A model generated the notes under the pieces. It was given only the letters and a program-made list of their open reading frames with translations. It did not search any database and was not told the origin of the DNA. Positions 31,602 to 39,495 of a DNA stretch of 39,506 nucleotides are shown here, in pieces. A program made the position numbers and the translations under genes. Source of the stretch: RGIG426 sp045639905 (GTDB lineage Bacteria; Bacillota; Clostridia; Oscillospirales; Acutalibacteraceae); assembly GCA_045639905.1 (NCBI GenBank), contig JAZUDZ010000058.1, forward strand, positions 1 through 39,506. Direction: 5' to 3'. Numbering within the stretch: position 1 is the stretch's first letter; the number at the start of each line of letters is the position of its first letter.

Positions 31602-33197
31602 TTATCCTATAAACGCATCAATAGAAGCATCCGGCTCAACCGATTCTTCCGGAGAAGGATCGTCTGTCTTGATGTTGGCCAAAGATTTACGCAAGGCCAA
31701 AACGTCTTTCATATCGACAGCTTCGTCTTCGTTCATGTCGGCATTCAAGGCATTAATAACGATATCCATTCCGGCCAAATTCTTACGCATGGCCAAAACG
31801 TCTTTCATATCGACAGCCTGGTCGCTGTTTGCATCACCGAGAAGCTTGGAACGAACAAGTGTCACTTTGAAGTTGTCGCAGTACATCGCCTTATACGAAT
31901 GGACATAACCATCTGTAAACATAGCCAAGGCCGTATTGCCTTCTGTAAGGTCCAAACCGTCAATTTTGAAAACATAGTAGCATGTATAGAAATCCGGTTC
32001 AAACGGACTCATGTCGCCGGCAGTGCCGGAGGCATTGTTGGACTTCCAACAATAGGTCGGTTCATACTCATTGCCGTTGGAAACGAGTTCGCAATAAGCA
32101 TATCCATCCGAATCACCAAAGAAATCCATCTGGAAGACATAATAGTCACCCTTCTGCAGTTTAGCCTGTTTCTTCAAAGCGTCCTGCATAGTCGGATTCC
32201 AGAACCAGATAACCGGATAATATGTACCGCCGCCTTCTTCGCCGTCATCTGCAAACCAGTTTTCTTTGTTGACACTGGATGTCGGAATATAATACCGATC
32301 CACCACGGTTTCGTTTTTCTTAATACCGGTTACAAAAGCCGTTTTAAACTCAGCAGCAATATCTTCTTTATAGTAGTTGAAGATGTGCTCCGGATTTTTT
32401 CCTTCGAAGTCATTCTCATACAAAACGGTGGCCTGTTTGCCGTCAGCTGTTTTTCCGTTTTCGTCGGTCGGCTCATACTCTGTCGGAGCAACGGCATAGT
32501 CGACATAACCGATACCGGATGTATCGCAATCTTTCCAGGAACCATGTTTGCTGAGTTTCAGGTTGTCGAGATAAAGAATGCCACCGGCCGGCAAGGTGTT
32601 TTCACAGCAGAAAGCAATACCGCCGCTGTCGCTGCCGGGCTGCGGAACGGAATAGGCCATATCGCCGTTAACAGCAGTCAAACGATATGTATAATGTTCC
32701 CACTCACGGCTGGCCAAATTGTGAATGATACCGGAAACTTCGGTAAAGTAGTTTTCATCAGAACCGTTTGTAAGCATAAACGGATAAACGTACGTGCCTT
32801 TTTTAGCACTCGGGCACGGTTTGCCATCCCAGCGGATGTCAACTTCGAGCTCATAATAGTCACCGTCGGCAAGCTCACCCTGAGCAGCCATAATGCCGCT
32901 GATGGAAGTGGGCCAAATGTACGGAAGCACACCGCCACGACCCGACATAGTGGCGGTACCGACCGGGAGTGCCAAACTGGCGCCGGGCTCTTCGCCGACA
33001 TAATCATCCGTGGTTACATAACCCGGGGTTGTTCCCGCTTTTTTGTAAAGTGTGGTTGCTCCTTCTTCTTCAAATGTGAAGGAGTAGATGACATGCTCAT
33101 CATCATCAAGTTCATACTCAGCAGATGCCGGAATGAAAACCAACATACTGGAAAGAATCAATGCAATGGTAAGCAGCGAAACAAGAACCTTTTTCAT
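31602..33197 (-). CDS. dockerin protein with two jelly-roll-like modules
   Basis: The 531-residue protein has a signal peptide (1-26, ending IPASAE), a first module (about 30-225) of the same type as in the genes at 30465 and 1 (IYSFTFEEEGATTLY at its start and GILYLDNLKLSKHG at its end), a second, diverged module (about 250-450; VLYENDFEGKNPEHIF to YCDNFKVTL) and a dockerin (about 455-515; GDANSDQAVDMKDVL and ADMNEDEAVDMKDVL). An acidic tail follows. No catalytic motif is evident. It is the first gene of the operon, with a promoter at 33263-33291 and a hairpin in its leader at 33224-33243. Confidence 0.88.
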   Translation of the reverse strand: MKKVLVSLLTIALILSSMLVFIPASAEYELDDDEHVIYSFTFEEEGATTLYKKAGTTPGYVTTDDYVGEEPGASLALPVGTATMSGRGGVLPYIWPTSISGIMAAQGELADGDYYELEVDIRWDGKPCPSAKKGTYVYPFMLTNGSDENYFTEVSGIIHNLASREWEHYTYRLTAVNGDMAYSVPQPGSDSGGIAFCCENTLPAGGILYLDNLKLSKHGSWKDCDTSGIGYVDYAVAPTEYEPTDENGKTADGKQATVLYENDFEGKNPEHIFNYYKEDIAAEFKTAFVTGIKKNETVVDRYYIPTSSVNKENWFADDGEEGGGTYYPVIWFWNPTMQDALKKQAKLQKGDYYVFQMDFFGDSDGYAYCELVSNGNEYEPTYCWKSNNASGTAGDMSPFEPDFYTCYYVFKIDGLDLTEGNTALAMFTDGYVHSYKAMYCDNFKVTLVRSKLLGDANSDQAVDMKDVLAMRKNLAGMDIVINALNADMNEDEAVDMKDVLALRKSLANIKTDDPSPEESVEPDASIDAFIG

Positions 33198-33262
33198 GAC
33201 TTTTTCCTCTTTCCTTTTTCGGCAGACTCATACATATAAGTCTACACCTTATTTTCTTTGTT

Positions 33263-33291
33263 ATTACACCACAAAACTAGGAAAAAGTCAA
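33263..33291 (-). promoter_or_regulatory. promoter of the main dockerin operon
   Basis: TTGACT (33286-33291) and TGTAAT (33263-33268) are 17 nt apart on the minus strand. The next terminator in that direction is at 26213, so one transcript could cover the genes from 33197 to 26258. Confidence 0.7.
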
Positions 33292-33374
33292 CAATTCTTT
33301 GTCATATTTTTGACATTTTTTGCATAAAGTCCCTTTTGTTTTGTGCAACTTTAACAAAAGCCGAACATTTTTTT

Positions 33375-33410
33375 GTGAAAAAGAAAAAGGGACGCAAAAA
33401 TGCGTCCCTA
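33375..33410 (-). terminator. terminator of the kinase/nucleotidyltransferase unit
   Basis: GGGACGCA and TGCGTCCC pair around four bases and are followed on the minus strand by TTTTTCTTTTTC. It lies 12 nt past the stop at 33423. Confidence 0.85.
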
Positions 33411-33422
33411 AAAACCATAGAA

Positions 33423-34541
33423 TCAGGCCATATATTTGGCAACAATCGCCTGCATTTCAGGCATTTTCTGTTCCATATCGGCAACCAACTTGAACTGGGT
33501 GCGGCATCTGTCAAGGTTATGACCTTCACGGTGTACCTTGAAATACACATCTCCGTTCAAATAGTCCGTCAGGAAGCGGATGCCGCACTCATAAGTCATA
33601 AGTTTGGCACCGACAGCCAGGCTTTCCGCCTCAGCCGGAGTCAGGAATTCTTTGGCAACACTCAAATACCCTTTCGCAAACACTTCAAACAAATGGAGGC
33701 TCATCGAGATTTTGCTGAGATCCTTTTCATCCTCTGCACCGGTGCTGGCACCGAAGCGGATACTGTCACCGAAGTCATAGCAGGAGGCACCCGGCATAAT
33801 GGTATCCAAGTCAATAACGCAGATACCGGTTCCGGTGGCTTCATCAATCAAGATATTGTTGAGCTTCGTATCGTTATGGGTCACGCGAAGCGGCAAAGAG
33901 CCATCGCGAAGTTTGCTGACGATTTCGGAGGCATCCTTTTCACGGGCCAAAGCAAAATCAATTTCGTCTTTGACAGATGCGGCACGACCGCATTTATCAG
34001 CATCAATGGCTTCTTTGAGCTGTTTGAATCTATTTTCCGTATCATGGAATTTCGGAATGGTTTCAACAAGCTTTTCAGCCGGATACTGAGCCAGCAAGCG
34101 CTGGAAGTTACCAAAAGAAACACCGCAGTTATAGAAGTCTTCATCCTTCTGAATGGACTGGTACGAAACAGTCTGTTCAACAAAGACATAAGCACGCCAG
34201 CTGCTTCCAAGTTCATCCGTATAGAAGCTTTTGCCTTCGGGAGTGCGGATAACCGTCATGGTCTCGCGCTCGGTATCACCACCGCGCTGGGCAATGATCT
34301 CACGCAGAAATTCGGTAACACCGACAATGTTGTTCATCAATCCGTCCGGATCGGTAAACGTATCGGTATTGATGCGCTGCAAAATAATACGGTATTCAGA
34401 ACCGTCAGGACGACGGAAATGTGCCGTATAGGTATCATTGATATGACCCTCGCCGTAATGCTCGGCACCAAGATATTCATTGCCTTCGGCAAACTGCTTT
34501 GCAGCACCGTCGACATTAGGAGTAATATCCCAAAAACCCAT
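33423..34541 (-). CDS. N-acetylhexosamine 1-kinase-like phosphotransferase
   Basis: The ATG at 34541 after GGGGGG gives 372 residues of the aminoglycoside-phosphotransferase fold. It starts with a glycine/asparagine loop (YGEGHINDTY), then has LQRINTDTF as the beta-3 region, the catalytic loop VTHNDTKLNN (Asp224 as base, Asn229) and the metal-binding CVIDLDTIMPG (Asp244/Asp246). The sequence pattern and length fit NahK/LnpB-type kinases, which phosphorylate GlcNAc/GalNAc at C1. The gene is 2 nt behind a sugar nucleotidyltransferase, exactly the next step in such a salvage pathway. The substrate is inferred from family and context. Confidence 0.8.
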   Translation of the reverse strand: MGFWDITPNVDGAAKQFAEGNEYLGAEHYGEGHINDTYTAHFRRPDGSEYRIILQRINTDTFTDPDGLMNNIVGVTEFLREIIAQRGGDTERETMTVIRTPEGKSFYTDELGSSWRAYVFVEQTVSYQSIQKDEDFYNCGVSFGNFQRLLAQYPAEKLVETIPKFHDTENRFKQLKEAIDADKCGRAASVKDEIDFALAREKDASEIVSKLRDGSLPLRVTHNDTKLNNILIDEATGTGICVIDLDTIMPGASCYDFGDSIRFGASTGAEDEKDLSKISMSLHLFEVFAKGYLSVAKEFLTPAEAESLAVGAKLMTYECGIRFLTDYLNGDVYFKVHREGHNLDRCRTQFKLVADMEQKMPEMQAIVAKYMA

Positions 34542-34543
34542 GA

Positions 34544-35461
34544 TTATTCCCCCCACAGATGCTCCGGATACTGACCGGCAGCAATTTTACTGGCAATAGC
34601 GCTGACAACGGCTTCCTTATCCTCACGATACGTAACACCGAACCATTTGTCATCGGTATGAAGCACTTTAACGGAGCAAGAGCCCTCGTCAATCATTTCC
34701 TGAACAACAAACGGGAGGAAGAATTCGCATTTCAGCGGATTGCTTTCCAAGTTTTCTTTCAGGAACTTCTCAAAACGAACCTGCAACGTATCCAGGAAAA
34801 TCGGTTTAAAGCACCAGCAGTTCATCGAAACGATGCTGTTCTCGTCCACATCAACCCAGTTCTCACCATCCTCGGTAAACTGAACCTGGCCGTCACGACG
34901 CATAATCTTTGTGCGCTCAACAACCTTTTCGAGCATACCGTTGGCATCAACCTGGCAGATACCACGAGCCACATGACCGTTTTCGGTCAAGGTGTTTTTC
35001 AAAACATAACCGGTCATGCAATAATTGGTCGGATTCTCCGCCTCAGCGGTTTCGAGCCAATCGGCCATTTTCTTAAAGGCTTCGGCGCCATAATAGTCAT
35101 CTGCATTGATGACGGCAAACGGGGTATTTACTTCACCGGCGCAGCACATAATGGCATGAGCGGTACCCCACGGTTTGGTACGTTCTTCCGGAACACTATA
35201 ACCTTCCGGAACGTTTTCCAGACGCTGATAGATGTAACGAACATTGACCTTGCGGGCAATGCGGTTACCGATAGCTTCTTTGAAAGCTTCTTCATCGGGC
35301 TTTTTGATAATAAAAGCAATGTTGTCAAAACCGGCCTGAACAGCGTCATAAATCGAATAATCGATGATGAGCGTGTTGTCCGGTCCGACAGGGTCGATCT
35401 GTTTCAATCCACCATAGCGACTGCCCATACCGGCAGCCATGATTACGAGTGTTTTTTCCAT
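34544..35461 (-). CDS. sugar-1-phosphate nucleotidyltransferase
   Basis: The 305-residue enzyme opens with the nucleotide loop MAAGMGSRYGGLKQIDPVG (from about residue 8), followed by VINADDYYG with the metal-binding Asp pair, a KPWGTAHAI segment and CFKPIFL. These are marks of NTP-transferase family proteins acting on hexose 1-phosphates. No left-handed helix acyltransferase domain follows, so it is not full-length GlmU. AAGGAG precedes the ATG, and a promoter lies at 35522-35550. It probably makes UDP-activated amino sugar from the product of the downstream kinase. The true nucleotide and sugar are not fixed by sequence. Confidence 0.88.
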   Translation of the reverse strand: MEKTLVIMAAGMGSRYGGLKQIDPVGPDNTLIIDYSIYDAVQAGFDNIAFIIKKPDEEAFKEAIGNRIARKVNVRYIYQRLENVPEGYSVPEERTKPWGTAHAIMCCAGEVNTPFAVINADDYYGAEAFKKMADWLETAEAENPTNYCMTGYVLKNTLTENGHVARGICQVDANGMLEKVVERTKIMRRDGQVQFTEDGENWVDVDENSIVSMNCWCFKPIFLDTLQVRFEKFLKENLESNPLKCEFFLPFVVQEMIDEGSCSVKVLHTDDKWFGVTYREDKEAVVSAIASKIAAGQYPEHLWGE

Positions 35462-35521
35462 GATACGATAATCTCCTTCAAATGAATTTCGGCGTTTTTA
35501 CGCCCTAATTTCACTCGTACT

Positions 35522-35550
35522 ATTTTACCAATTTTTTGTGATTATTTCAA
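35522..35550 (-). promoter_or_regulatory. promoter of the nucleotidyltransferase/kinase unit
   Basis: TTGAAA (35545-35550) and TAAAAT (35522-35527) are 17 nt apart on the minus strand. A small hairpin GGCGT/ACGCC (35491-35504) sits in the leader before the ribosome site. Confidence 0.65.
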
Positions 35551-35595
35551 CCATTTCCCTTTATATTTTTTACTTTTTTTGTACTTTTTTCACAA

Positions 35596-35633
35596 AAAAA
35601 GAAAGGACTCTTTCGCACTGCGAAAAAGTCCTT
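35596..35633 (-). terminator. terminator of the dockerin gene at 35640
   Basis: On the minus strand an AAAGGACT arm pairs with AGTCCTTT, with inner TTTCGC/GCGAAA pairs and one bulge, and is followed by CTTTTTTT. Confidence 0.8.
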
Positions 35634-35639
35634 TGTGTC

Positions 35640-36611
35640 TCATTGCATCAGGGCAATTCCTGCCAAATGTTTACGAAGTGTTAAGACGTCTTTCATATCC
35701 ACAGCCAGATCCCGGTTTGCATCTGCTGCCTGCAGATTGATCTCATTGACCATACCGGCAATATATTTACGAACCAGTAAAACGTCTTTCATGTCAACGA
35801 CGCCGTCATCATTTGCATCTCCGCGAAGGAAATCATCACTGACCTCTTCGGAAGAATCCACGGAAACTTCCGGAGCTTTTGTCGTCACGGGAGTCTTGGT
35901 GGTGGTCACTGGAACAATATCCGTATCCATGGAAATCTGAAGATTGTCGATATAGGCCCGCTGATTGACCATACTGGTCGTAAAATACAGATAAAATGCG
36001 CCGGCATCCGAATGGAACTTAATGTCTCTTCCCTTTTGAGAACAGCCCTCGGAAACCGTATACGTAAAGTCCAGCGTAACCCATTCCTTACCGGGAATAC
36101 TCAAAGAACCTTCGTTGATTGTCAAGCCTTTACCGAGTGACGGATACCATTCGTCGTAGTTGTTCAACTGTTCAGCATGATAATCCTCGTATTCTCTTCC
36201 CTCTTTATCAACCGTTCCGTTGATGCAAAGCAAAACAAACGGATATAATTCGATGGTTCCCTCTTTATCACAATACAAATCCACATGGAATGTAAAGGTG
36301 TCGCCGGGATTAAATGTACCGTAGCTCATCAAAGTGCTGCCGATTCCGTTCGGCTGAATTCCGAAAAACGAACGGCCGGCATCAAGAAGAATTTCTTCAC
36401 CGGTTCCCTCGCGTTCGCCTGGAAGTTCTTTAACCATAGTTGTGTGACCCACTTCCGTACGAAAAACGTTATGCGGACGTTTCTCTTCGAAGTCAGTGGA
36501 AAACACAACCGTGGATTCTGCCGAAACAAAAATCGAAAAACTTCCCATCATGCAAAGAATGAAAGTCGGAACAAGCAGAATTGACAAAAACCTTTTTATA
36601 TTCTTTCTCAT
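35640..36611 (-). CDS. dockerin protein with a single jelly-roll-like module
   Basis: The 323-residue protein has a signal peptide (1-31), one module (about 33-230; TVVFSTDFEEKRPHNVF at the start, AYIDNLQISMD at the end), a Thr/Glu linker and a C-terminal dockerin (about 262-320; GDANDDGVVDMKDVL and ADANRDLAVDMKDVL). The module has the same start and end strands as those in the genes at 30465 and 31602 but is clearly diverged. No catalytic motif is seen. It is a single-gene unit, with TATAAT at 36638-36643 upstream and a terminator behind, between the cohesin gene and the amino-sugar pair. Confidence 0.85.
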   Translation of the reverse strand: MRKNIKRFLSILLVPTFILCMMGSFSIFVSAESTVVFSTDFEEKRPHNVFRTEVGHTTMVKELPGEREGTGEEILLDAGRSFFGIQPNGIGSTLMSYGTFNPGDTFTFHVDLYCDKEGTIELYPFVLLCINGTVDKEGREYEDYHAEQLNNYDEWYPSLGKGLTINEGSLSIPGKEWVTLDFTYTVSEGCSQKGRDIKFHSDAGAFYLYFTTSMVNQRAYIDNLQISMDTDIVPVTTTKTPVTTKAPEVSVDSSEEVSDDFLRGDANDDGVVDMKDVLLVRKYIAGMVNEINLQAADANRDLAVDMKDVLTLRKHLAGIALMQ

Positions 36612-36672
36612 TTTAAAAACCCCTTTCCGTTGCCTTCATTATACCACAAAACCAAAACAAAACAACAAAAAA

Positions 36673-36712
36673 GCAAAAAGCAAAAAGCGGATAAGCCTTT
36701 CGGCTTATCCGC
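36673..36712 (-). terminator. terminator of the cohesin gene
   Basis: GCGGATAAGCC and GGCTTATCCGC form a perfect 11-bp stem with a TTTC loop, followed on the minus strand by TTTTTGCTTTTTGCTTTTTTG. Confidence 0.88.
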
Positions 36713-36770
36713 CCACTTATAGTTTACATTTGTGCCTTCAATATAAACTATGAATGTTAACTAATGTTAA

Positions 36771-37475
36771 TTAGTGTTTGCGAGCAATGGTCAAGACAGC
36801 AGCGGAGCTGACAGCCAAAACGATGGCAGCAACCGGAAGAGCAGAACCAGTGGCCGGGGAAGCCGGAGCAGTGGTCGGGGCAACCGGAGCATCAGTCGGG
36901 TTCACCGGAGCTTCAGACGGCTGGGTCGGCTCGGTCGGCTCTTCGGACGGCTGGGTCGGATCAGTCGGCTCCTCTTTGGACGGCTCGGTCGGATCAGCTT
37001 TGGCAACGACTTTGATGGAACCAGCAGCGATAGCGGTTTCGATTTCGTTGAAGTCGCAGTCAATGCAGGAAGAAGCAGCCGGGGTACCGGTGATTTCGTA
37101 AACAGTGCCTTCAGCGGCGTCAGCCGGGATGGTGAAGGAAACGTTAGCGAAAACGCCAGTGGCGGTGCTGTTGGAGGTGATGTCAGACTGAGCGTCCTGG
37201 ATGACGATCGGGTTGGCATCTTTGTTGATGAGCATGCCGTCGAAAACTTTGGTGTCTTCAACGTTGACGAGGGTCAAAGCAGCATCATAAGCGAGTTCGA
37301 ACTGGAAGGACTGAATGCCAGCGTTGGCATTGGCAGTAACCGGAACAACGACGGTTTCGCCAGCAGCGCCTTCAACACTACCGATAGCGATATCGAAAGC
37401 GGCAGCGGAAGCGGAGAGGCAGAAGATGCTCATGACCATAAGAGCAGAAATAAGAATAGCAATTGCTTTTTTCAT
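36771..37475 (-). CDS. single-cohesin cell-wall anchor protein
   Basis: The 234-residue protein has a signal peptide (1-26, ASAAA end), one cohesin domain (about 27-157), a Pro/Thr/Glu linker (160-205) and a C-terminal sorting-type signal: SPATG (206-210), a hydrophobic helix (213-230) and a short basic tail (RKH). Cohesin marks are IGSVEGAAGETVVVPVTANA, IQSFQFELAYDAALTLV and TGVFANVSFTIPADAAEGT. Cohesins bind dockerins, and SPxTG motifs are known sortase substrates in some Clostridia. The layout resembles single-cohesin surface anchors such as ScaE. AAAGGAG precedes the ATG, and the gene has its own terminator. Its partners are probably the dockerin proteins of this window. Confidence 0.9.
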   Translation of the reverse strand: MKKAIAILISALMVMSIFCLSASAAAFDIAIGSVEGAAGETVVVPVTANANAGIQSFQFELAYDAALTLVNVEDTKVFDGMLINKDANPIVIQDAQSDITSNSTATGVFANVSFTIPADAAEGTVYEITGTPAASSCIDCDFNEIETAIAAGSIKVVAKADPTEPSKEEPTDPTQPSEEPTEPTQPSEAPVNPTDAPVAPTTAPASPATGSALPVAAIVLAVSSAAVLTIARKH

Positions 37476-37500
37476 GATTTTTTTCTCCTTTTGTCGATTT

Positions 37501-37589
37501 GTCTGAATGAATCAGACGTTTGTTTTTTCTAACTTATATTTATCCGTACACAATGGCATCTTCAGGCACTAGAAAATGCCATCACGGAT
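37501..37589 (-). other. two hairpins in the cohesin gene leader
   Basis: GTCTGA/TCAGAC (37501-37517) is perfect. A larger one combines ATCCGT/ACGGAT (37542-37547, 37584-37589) with ATGGCAT/ATGCCAT (37553-37559, 37576-37582). They lie between the surface-protein stop and the cohesin ribosome site. No T-tract follows, so they are not ordinary terminators. Confidence 0.7.
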
Positions 37590-37603
37590 TAATATACCAT
37601 ATT

Positions 37604-39235
37604 TTACGCTTTTTTACCCTTCTTTGTCAAGAGGAAAGCGGCAGTACCGCCACCGGCGGCTACAACGGCTGCAATAACAATCCAGAGCCAGGTCAAATTA
37701 CCTTTCTCAGTTTCTTCTTCAGCAGCCTTTGTGGTTGTTGTCGGAGCGACCTCGGTCACTTCACCTTCGGAAGCGGATTCTTCCAGCGATTCCTCCAAAG
37801 ATCCTTCCAAGGATTCTTCGAGAGAAGCCTCAAGAGCGCTGATTTCGCTCTCATCCATCTCTTCTTTGGTGGTTACAACAATCTTTTTGCCATCAGCCGG
37901 GGCCACATTAAACGTGAGCATACCGGTTTTGGCATCGTATTTATAGGTCTTGGCGTCGACGACCTTGCCATCGATTTTAATCTCTTTAATGGCAACCGGG
38001 CAGTCGCCTGTTTTCTTGTCTTTCAAAGAGAACTCTTTGGTCTTGCCGTTACCGGTCAGACCTTCTGTCTCTTCCTTAACAACAACTTTCTCACCATTGG
38101 CGTTTGTCGCAACCTGCGTTTTCACCGGAACAGGTTTTTTGGTGGAAACCGGTTTCTTATTGGTGGTCGGTTTCGGAGCGGCAGTGGTTTTCTTCTGAGC
38201 TTTGGTTGTGGCAGAACCGCCGGCAATCATCTTATCCGAATCCTTATCCAAGTTATAGAGTTTGGACTTGTCAGTCACCTTCCAAATGGCCACATCATCG
38301 AGATAGTAGTCACCGGTAGTGAAAGCAACGGTTTCCATTCTGTTACCGTCCTCATCCAAACGATAGCCTTCCGCATCCTGCTTCTGGCTGGGTTTCTTAG
38401 CTTTGACATAAGTTTTGGACTTGGTAGCCATGGACAAACGAACGTTAGTCGTGGCAGCTCCCGGAGGATAGAGACCATAACTGACAGGACCATCGGCAAG
38501 CAAAGCACCGTAGTACTGTGTGCCACCCTTTACGAGACCGCCGATCAAAGTCCATGTTTTGGCAGGGACTTCCCAGTAGTCATCAAGCGGGATCCACAAC
38601 TCATTGGTATAACCATACTGAAGTTTGGGCAGGAAGGTCTGAGCAGTGTCAGAATATACCCAAGCCTGGAAATAATACCAGTCCGTTGTGGTCGGAGAGG
38701 TTCTGGTATAGTTTGCTTTAATCTTCGAACCCATATCTTTTTTCGCAATGTTCGTATTGAAGTCGATAGAATACAGTTTGCACGGAGTTGAGGATTTATT
38801 ACCATCAGCCGTACCGACACAGTATCTTGTGGAATCCAAATTGGTTTTTGCGGTTTTCGGATAGTTGTTCGTATACAGGAATGTATGCTCACCGGGTGCG
38901 GAATCATACACGGCGTTACGGTTATAGACGTGCAAGGCCTTACCGCTGCGAGCATGCGTACTGCTGAGTTCCAGGGATACCTGCGGAATGATGTAGTCTA
39001 CCGCATCATCGCCGGAACCAAGAGAATCTTCGGTATAACCCGGATAAAAGCCAATTGATTCCGGAGTGCTACCGTCGTCAAAAGTTTCATACATAATGGT
39101 GTTGGCTGCACCTTTTGTCGGGCCCTGGGAAGTGTAGAGATACGGAACGGGATCCATCTCTCTGGCACTGGCACAAATAGAGGCCATCGAAGCCAAAAGG
39201 ACAACACATGCTACGATTGAAAGTACTTTTTTCAT
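37604..39235 (-). CDS. membrane-anchored surface protein, unknown
   Basis: The 543-residue protein has a signal peptide (1-23), a large N-terminal beta-rich domain (about 30-330) that includes WYYFQAWVYSDT and GDYYLDDVAIWKV (jelly-roll-like end strand), a Lys/Thr/Pro linker (about 345-380), a small beta domain (about 390-460; IKIDGKVVDAKTYKYDAKTG) and an acidic Ser/Glu repeat (SLEESLEGS type). One membrane helix and a KKGKKA tail end it. It has no SPxTG or LPxTG motif, dockerin or cohesin. It therefore seems to be held in the membrane, with the N-terminal domain presented outside. It lies directly before the cohesin gene on the same strand (128 nt gap), so a role in the same surface complex is plausible. 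Confidence 0.8.
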   Translation of the reverse strand: MKKVLSIVACVVLLASMASICASAREMDPVPYLYTSQGPTKGAANTIMYETFDDGSTPESIGFYPGYTEDSLGSGDDAVDYIIPQVSLELSSTHARSGKALHVYNRNAVYDSAPGEHTFLYTNNYPKTAKTNLDSTRYCVGTADGNKSSTPCKLYSIDFNTNIAKKDMGSKIKANYTRTSPTTTDWYYFQAWVYSDTAQTFLPKLQYGYTNELWIPLDDYWEVPAKTWTLIGGLVKGGTQYYGALLADGPVSYGLYPPGAATTNVRLSMATKSKTYVKAKKPSQKQDAEGYRLDEDGNRMETVAFTTGDYYLDDVAIWKVTDKSKLYNLDKDSDKMIAGGSATTKAQKKTTAAPKPTTNKKPVSTKKPVPVKTQVATNANGEKVVVKEETEGLTGNGKTKEFSLKDKKTGDCPVAIKEIKIDGKVVDAKTYKYDAKTGMLTFNVAPADGKKIVVTTKEEMDESEISALEASLEESLEGSLEESLEESASEGEVTEVAPTTTTKAAEEETEKGNLTWLWIVIAAVVAAGGGTAAFLLTKKGKKA

Positions 39236-39305
39236 TTTTCGTTACCTTCCTCAATCATAAAATAGTGTCTTGGCAACAGCGCATAGGTATACACTGTTCG
39301 TTTAC

Positions 39306-39334
39306 TTTATAATACAAACCCATACTGTTGTCAA
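39306..39334 (-). promoter_or_regulatory. promoter of the surface protein gene
   Basis: TTGACA (39329-39334) and TATAAA (39306-39311) are separated by 17 nt on the minus strand, about 70 nt upstream of the ATG at 39235. Confidence 0.75.
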
Positions 39335-39359
39335 GCATTTTTTTTATTTCCTTATCTTA

Positions 39360-39430
39360 ATAATTCGGCAGAATACTCCCACCTCTAAACGAAGTGAAGG
39401 TGGCGAGATGAATGCCGCCCGTTTTTGTGT
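39360..39430. mobile_element. possible IS200/IS605-type element end
   Basis: CCACCT and AGGTGG pair around about 13 nt, embedded in text like the 3' ends of IS605/TnpB elements (ACGAAGTGAAGGTGGCGAGA). No transposase or TnpB frame is seen in the window. This is recognition by eye only. Confidence 0.3.
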
Positions 39431-39473
39431 GAACAAATAACGAAATATGATTCTTCTTTCCTTTTGTGAATGT

Positions 39474-39495
39474 CATGTGGAAAATTTTCCACATG
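39474..39495. repeat. perfect 22-bp palindrome
   Basis: CATGTGGAAAA is followed immediately by its exact reverse complement, with no loop. Each arm contains a TTTTCCACA-like sequence that fits the loose DnaA-box consensus TTWTNCACA. Only one copy is visible at the window edge. Confidence 0.6.

Noticed and set aside
31899..33239. Long plus-strand open frame of about 446 codons
   Set aside because: It is antisense to a clear dockerin gene with signal peptide and calcium loops. It has no ribosome site and no recognisable domain.
33258..34574. Long plus-strand open frame of about 438 codons
   Set aside because: It is antisense to the hexosamine-kinase-like gene, which has intact catalytic motifs, and it crosses a terminator.
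36774..37532. Plus-strand Gly/Ser/Arg-rich frame
   Set aside because: It is the antisense shadow of the cohesin gene and its PT-rich linker.
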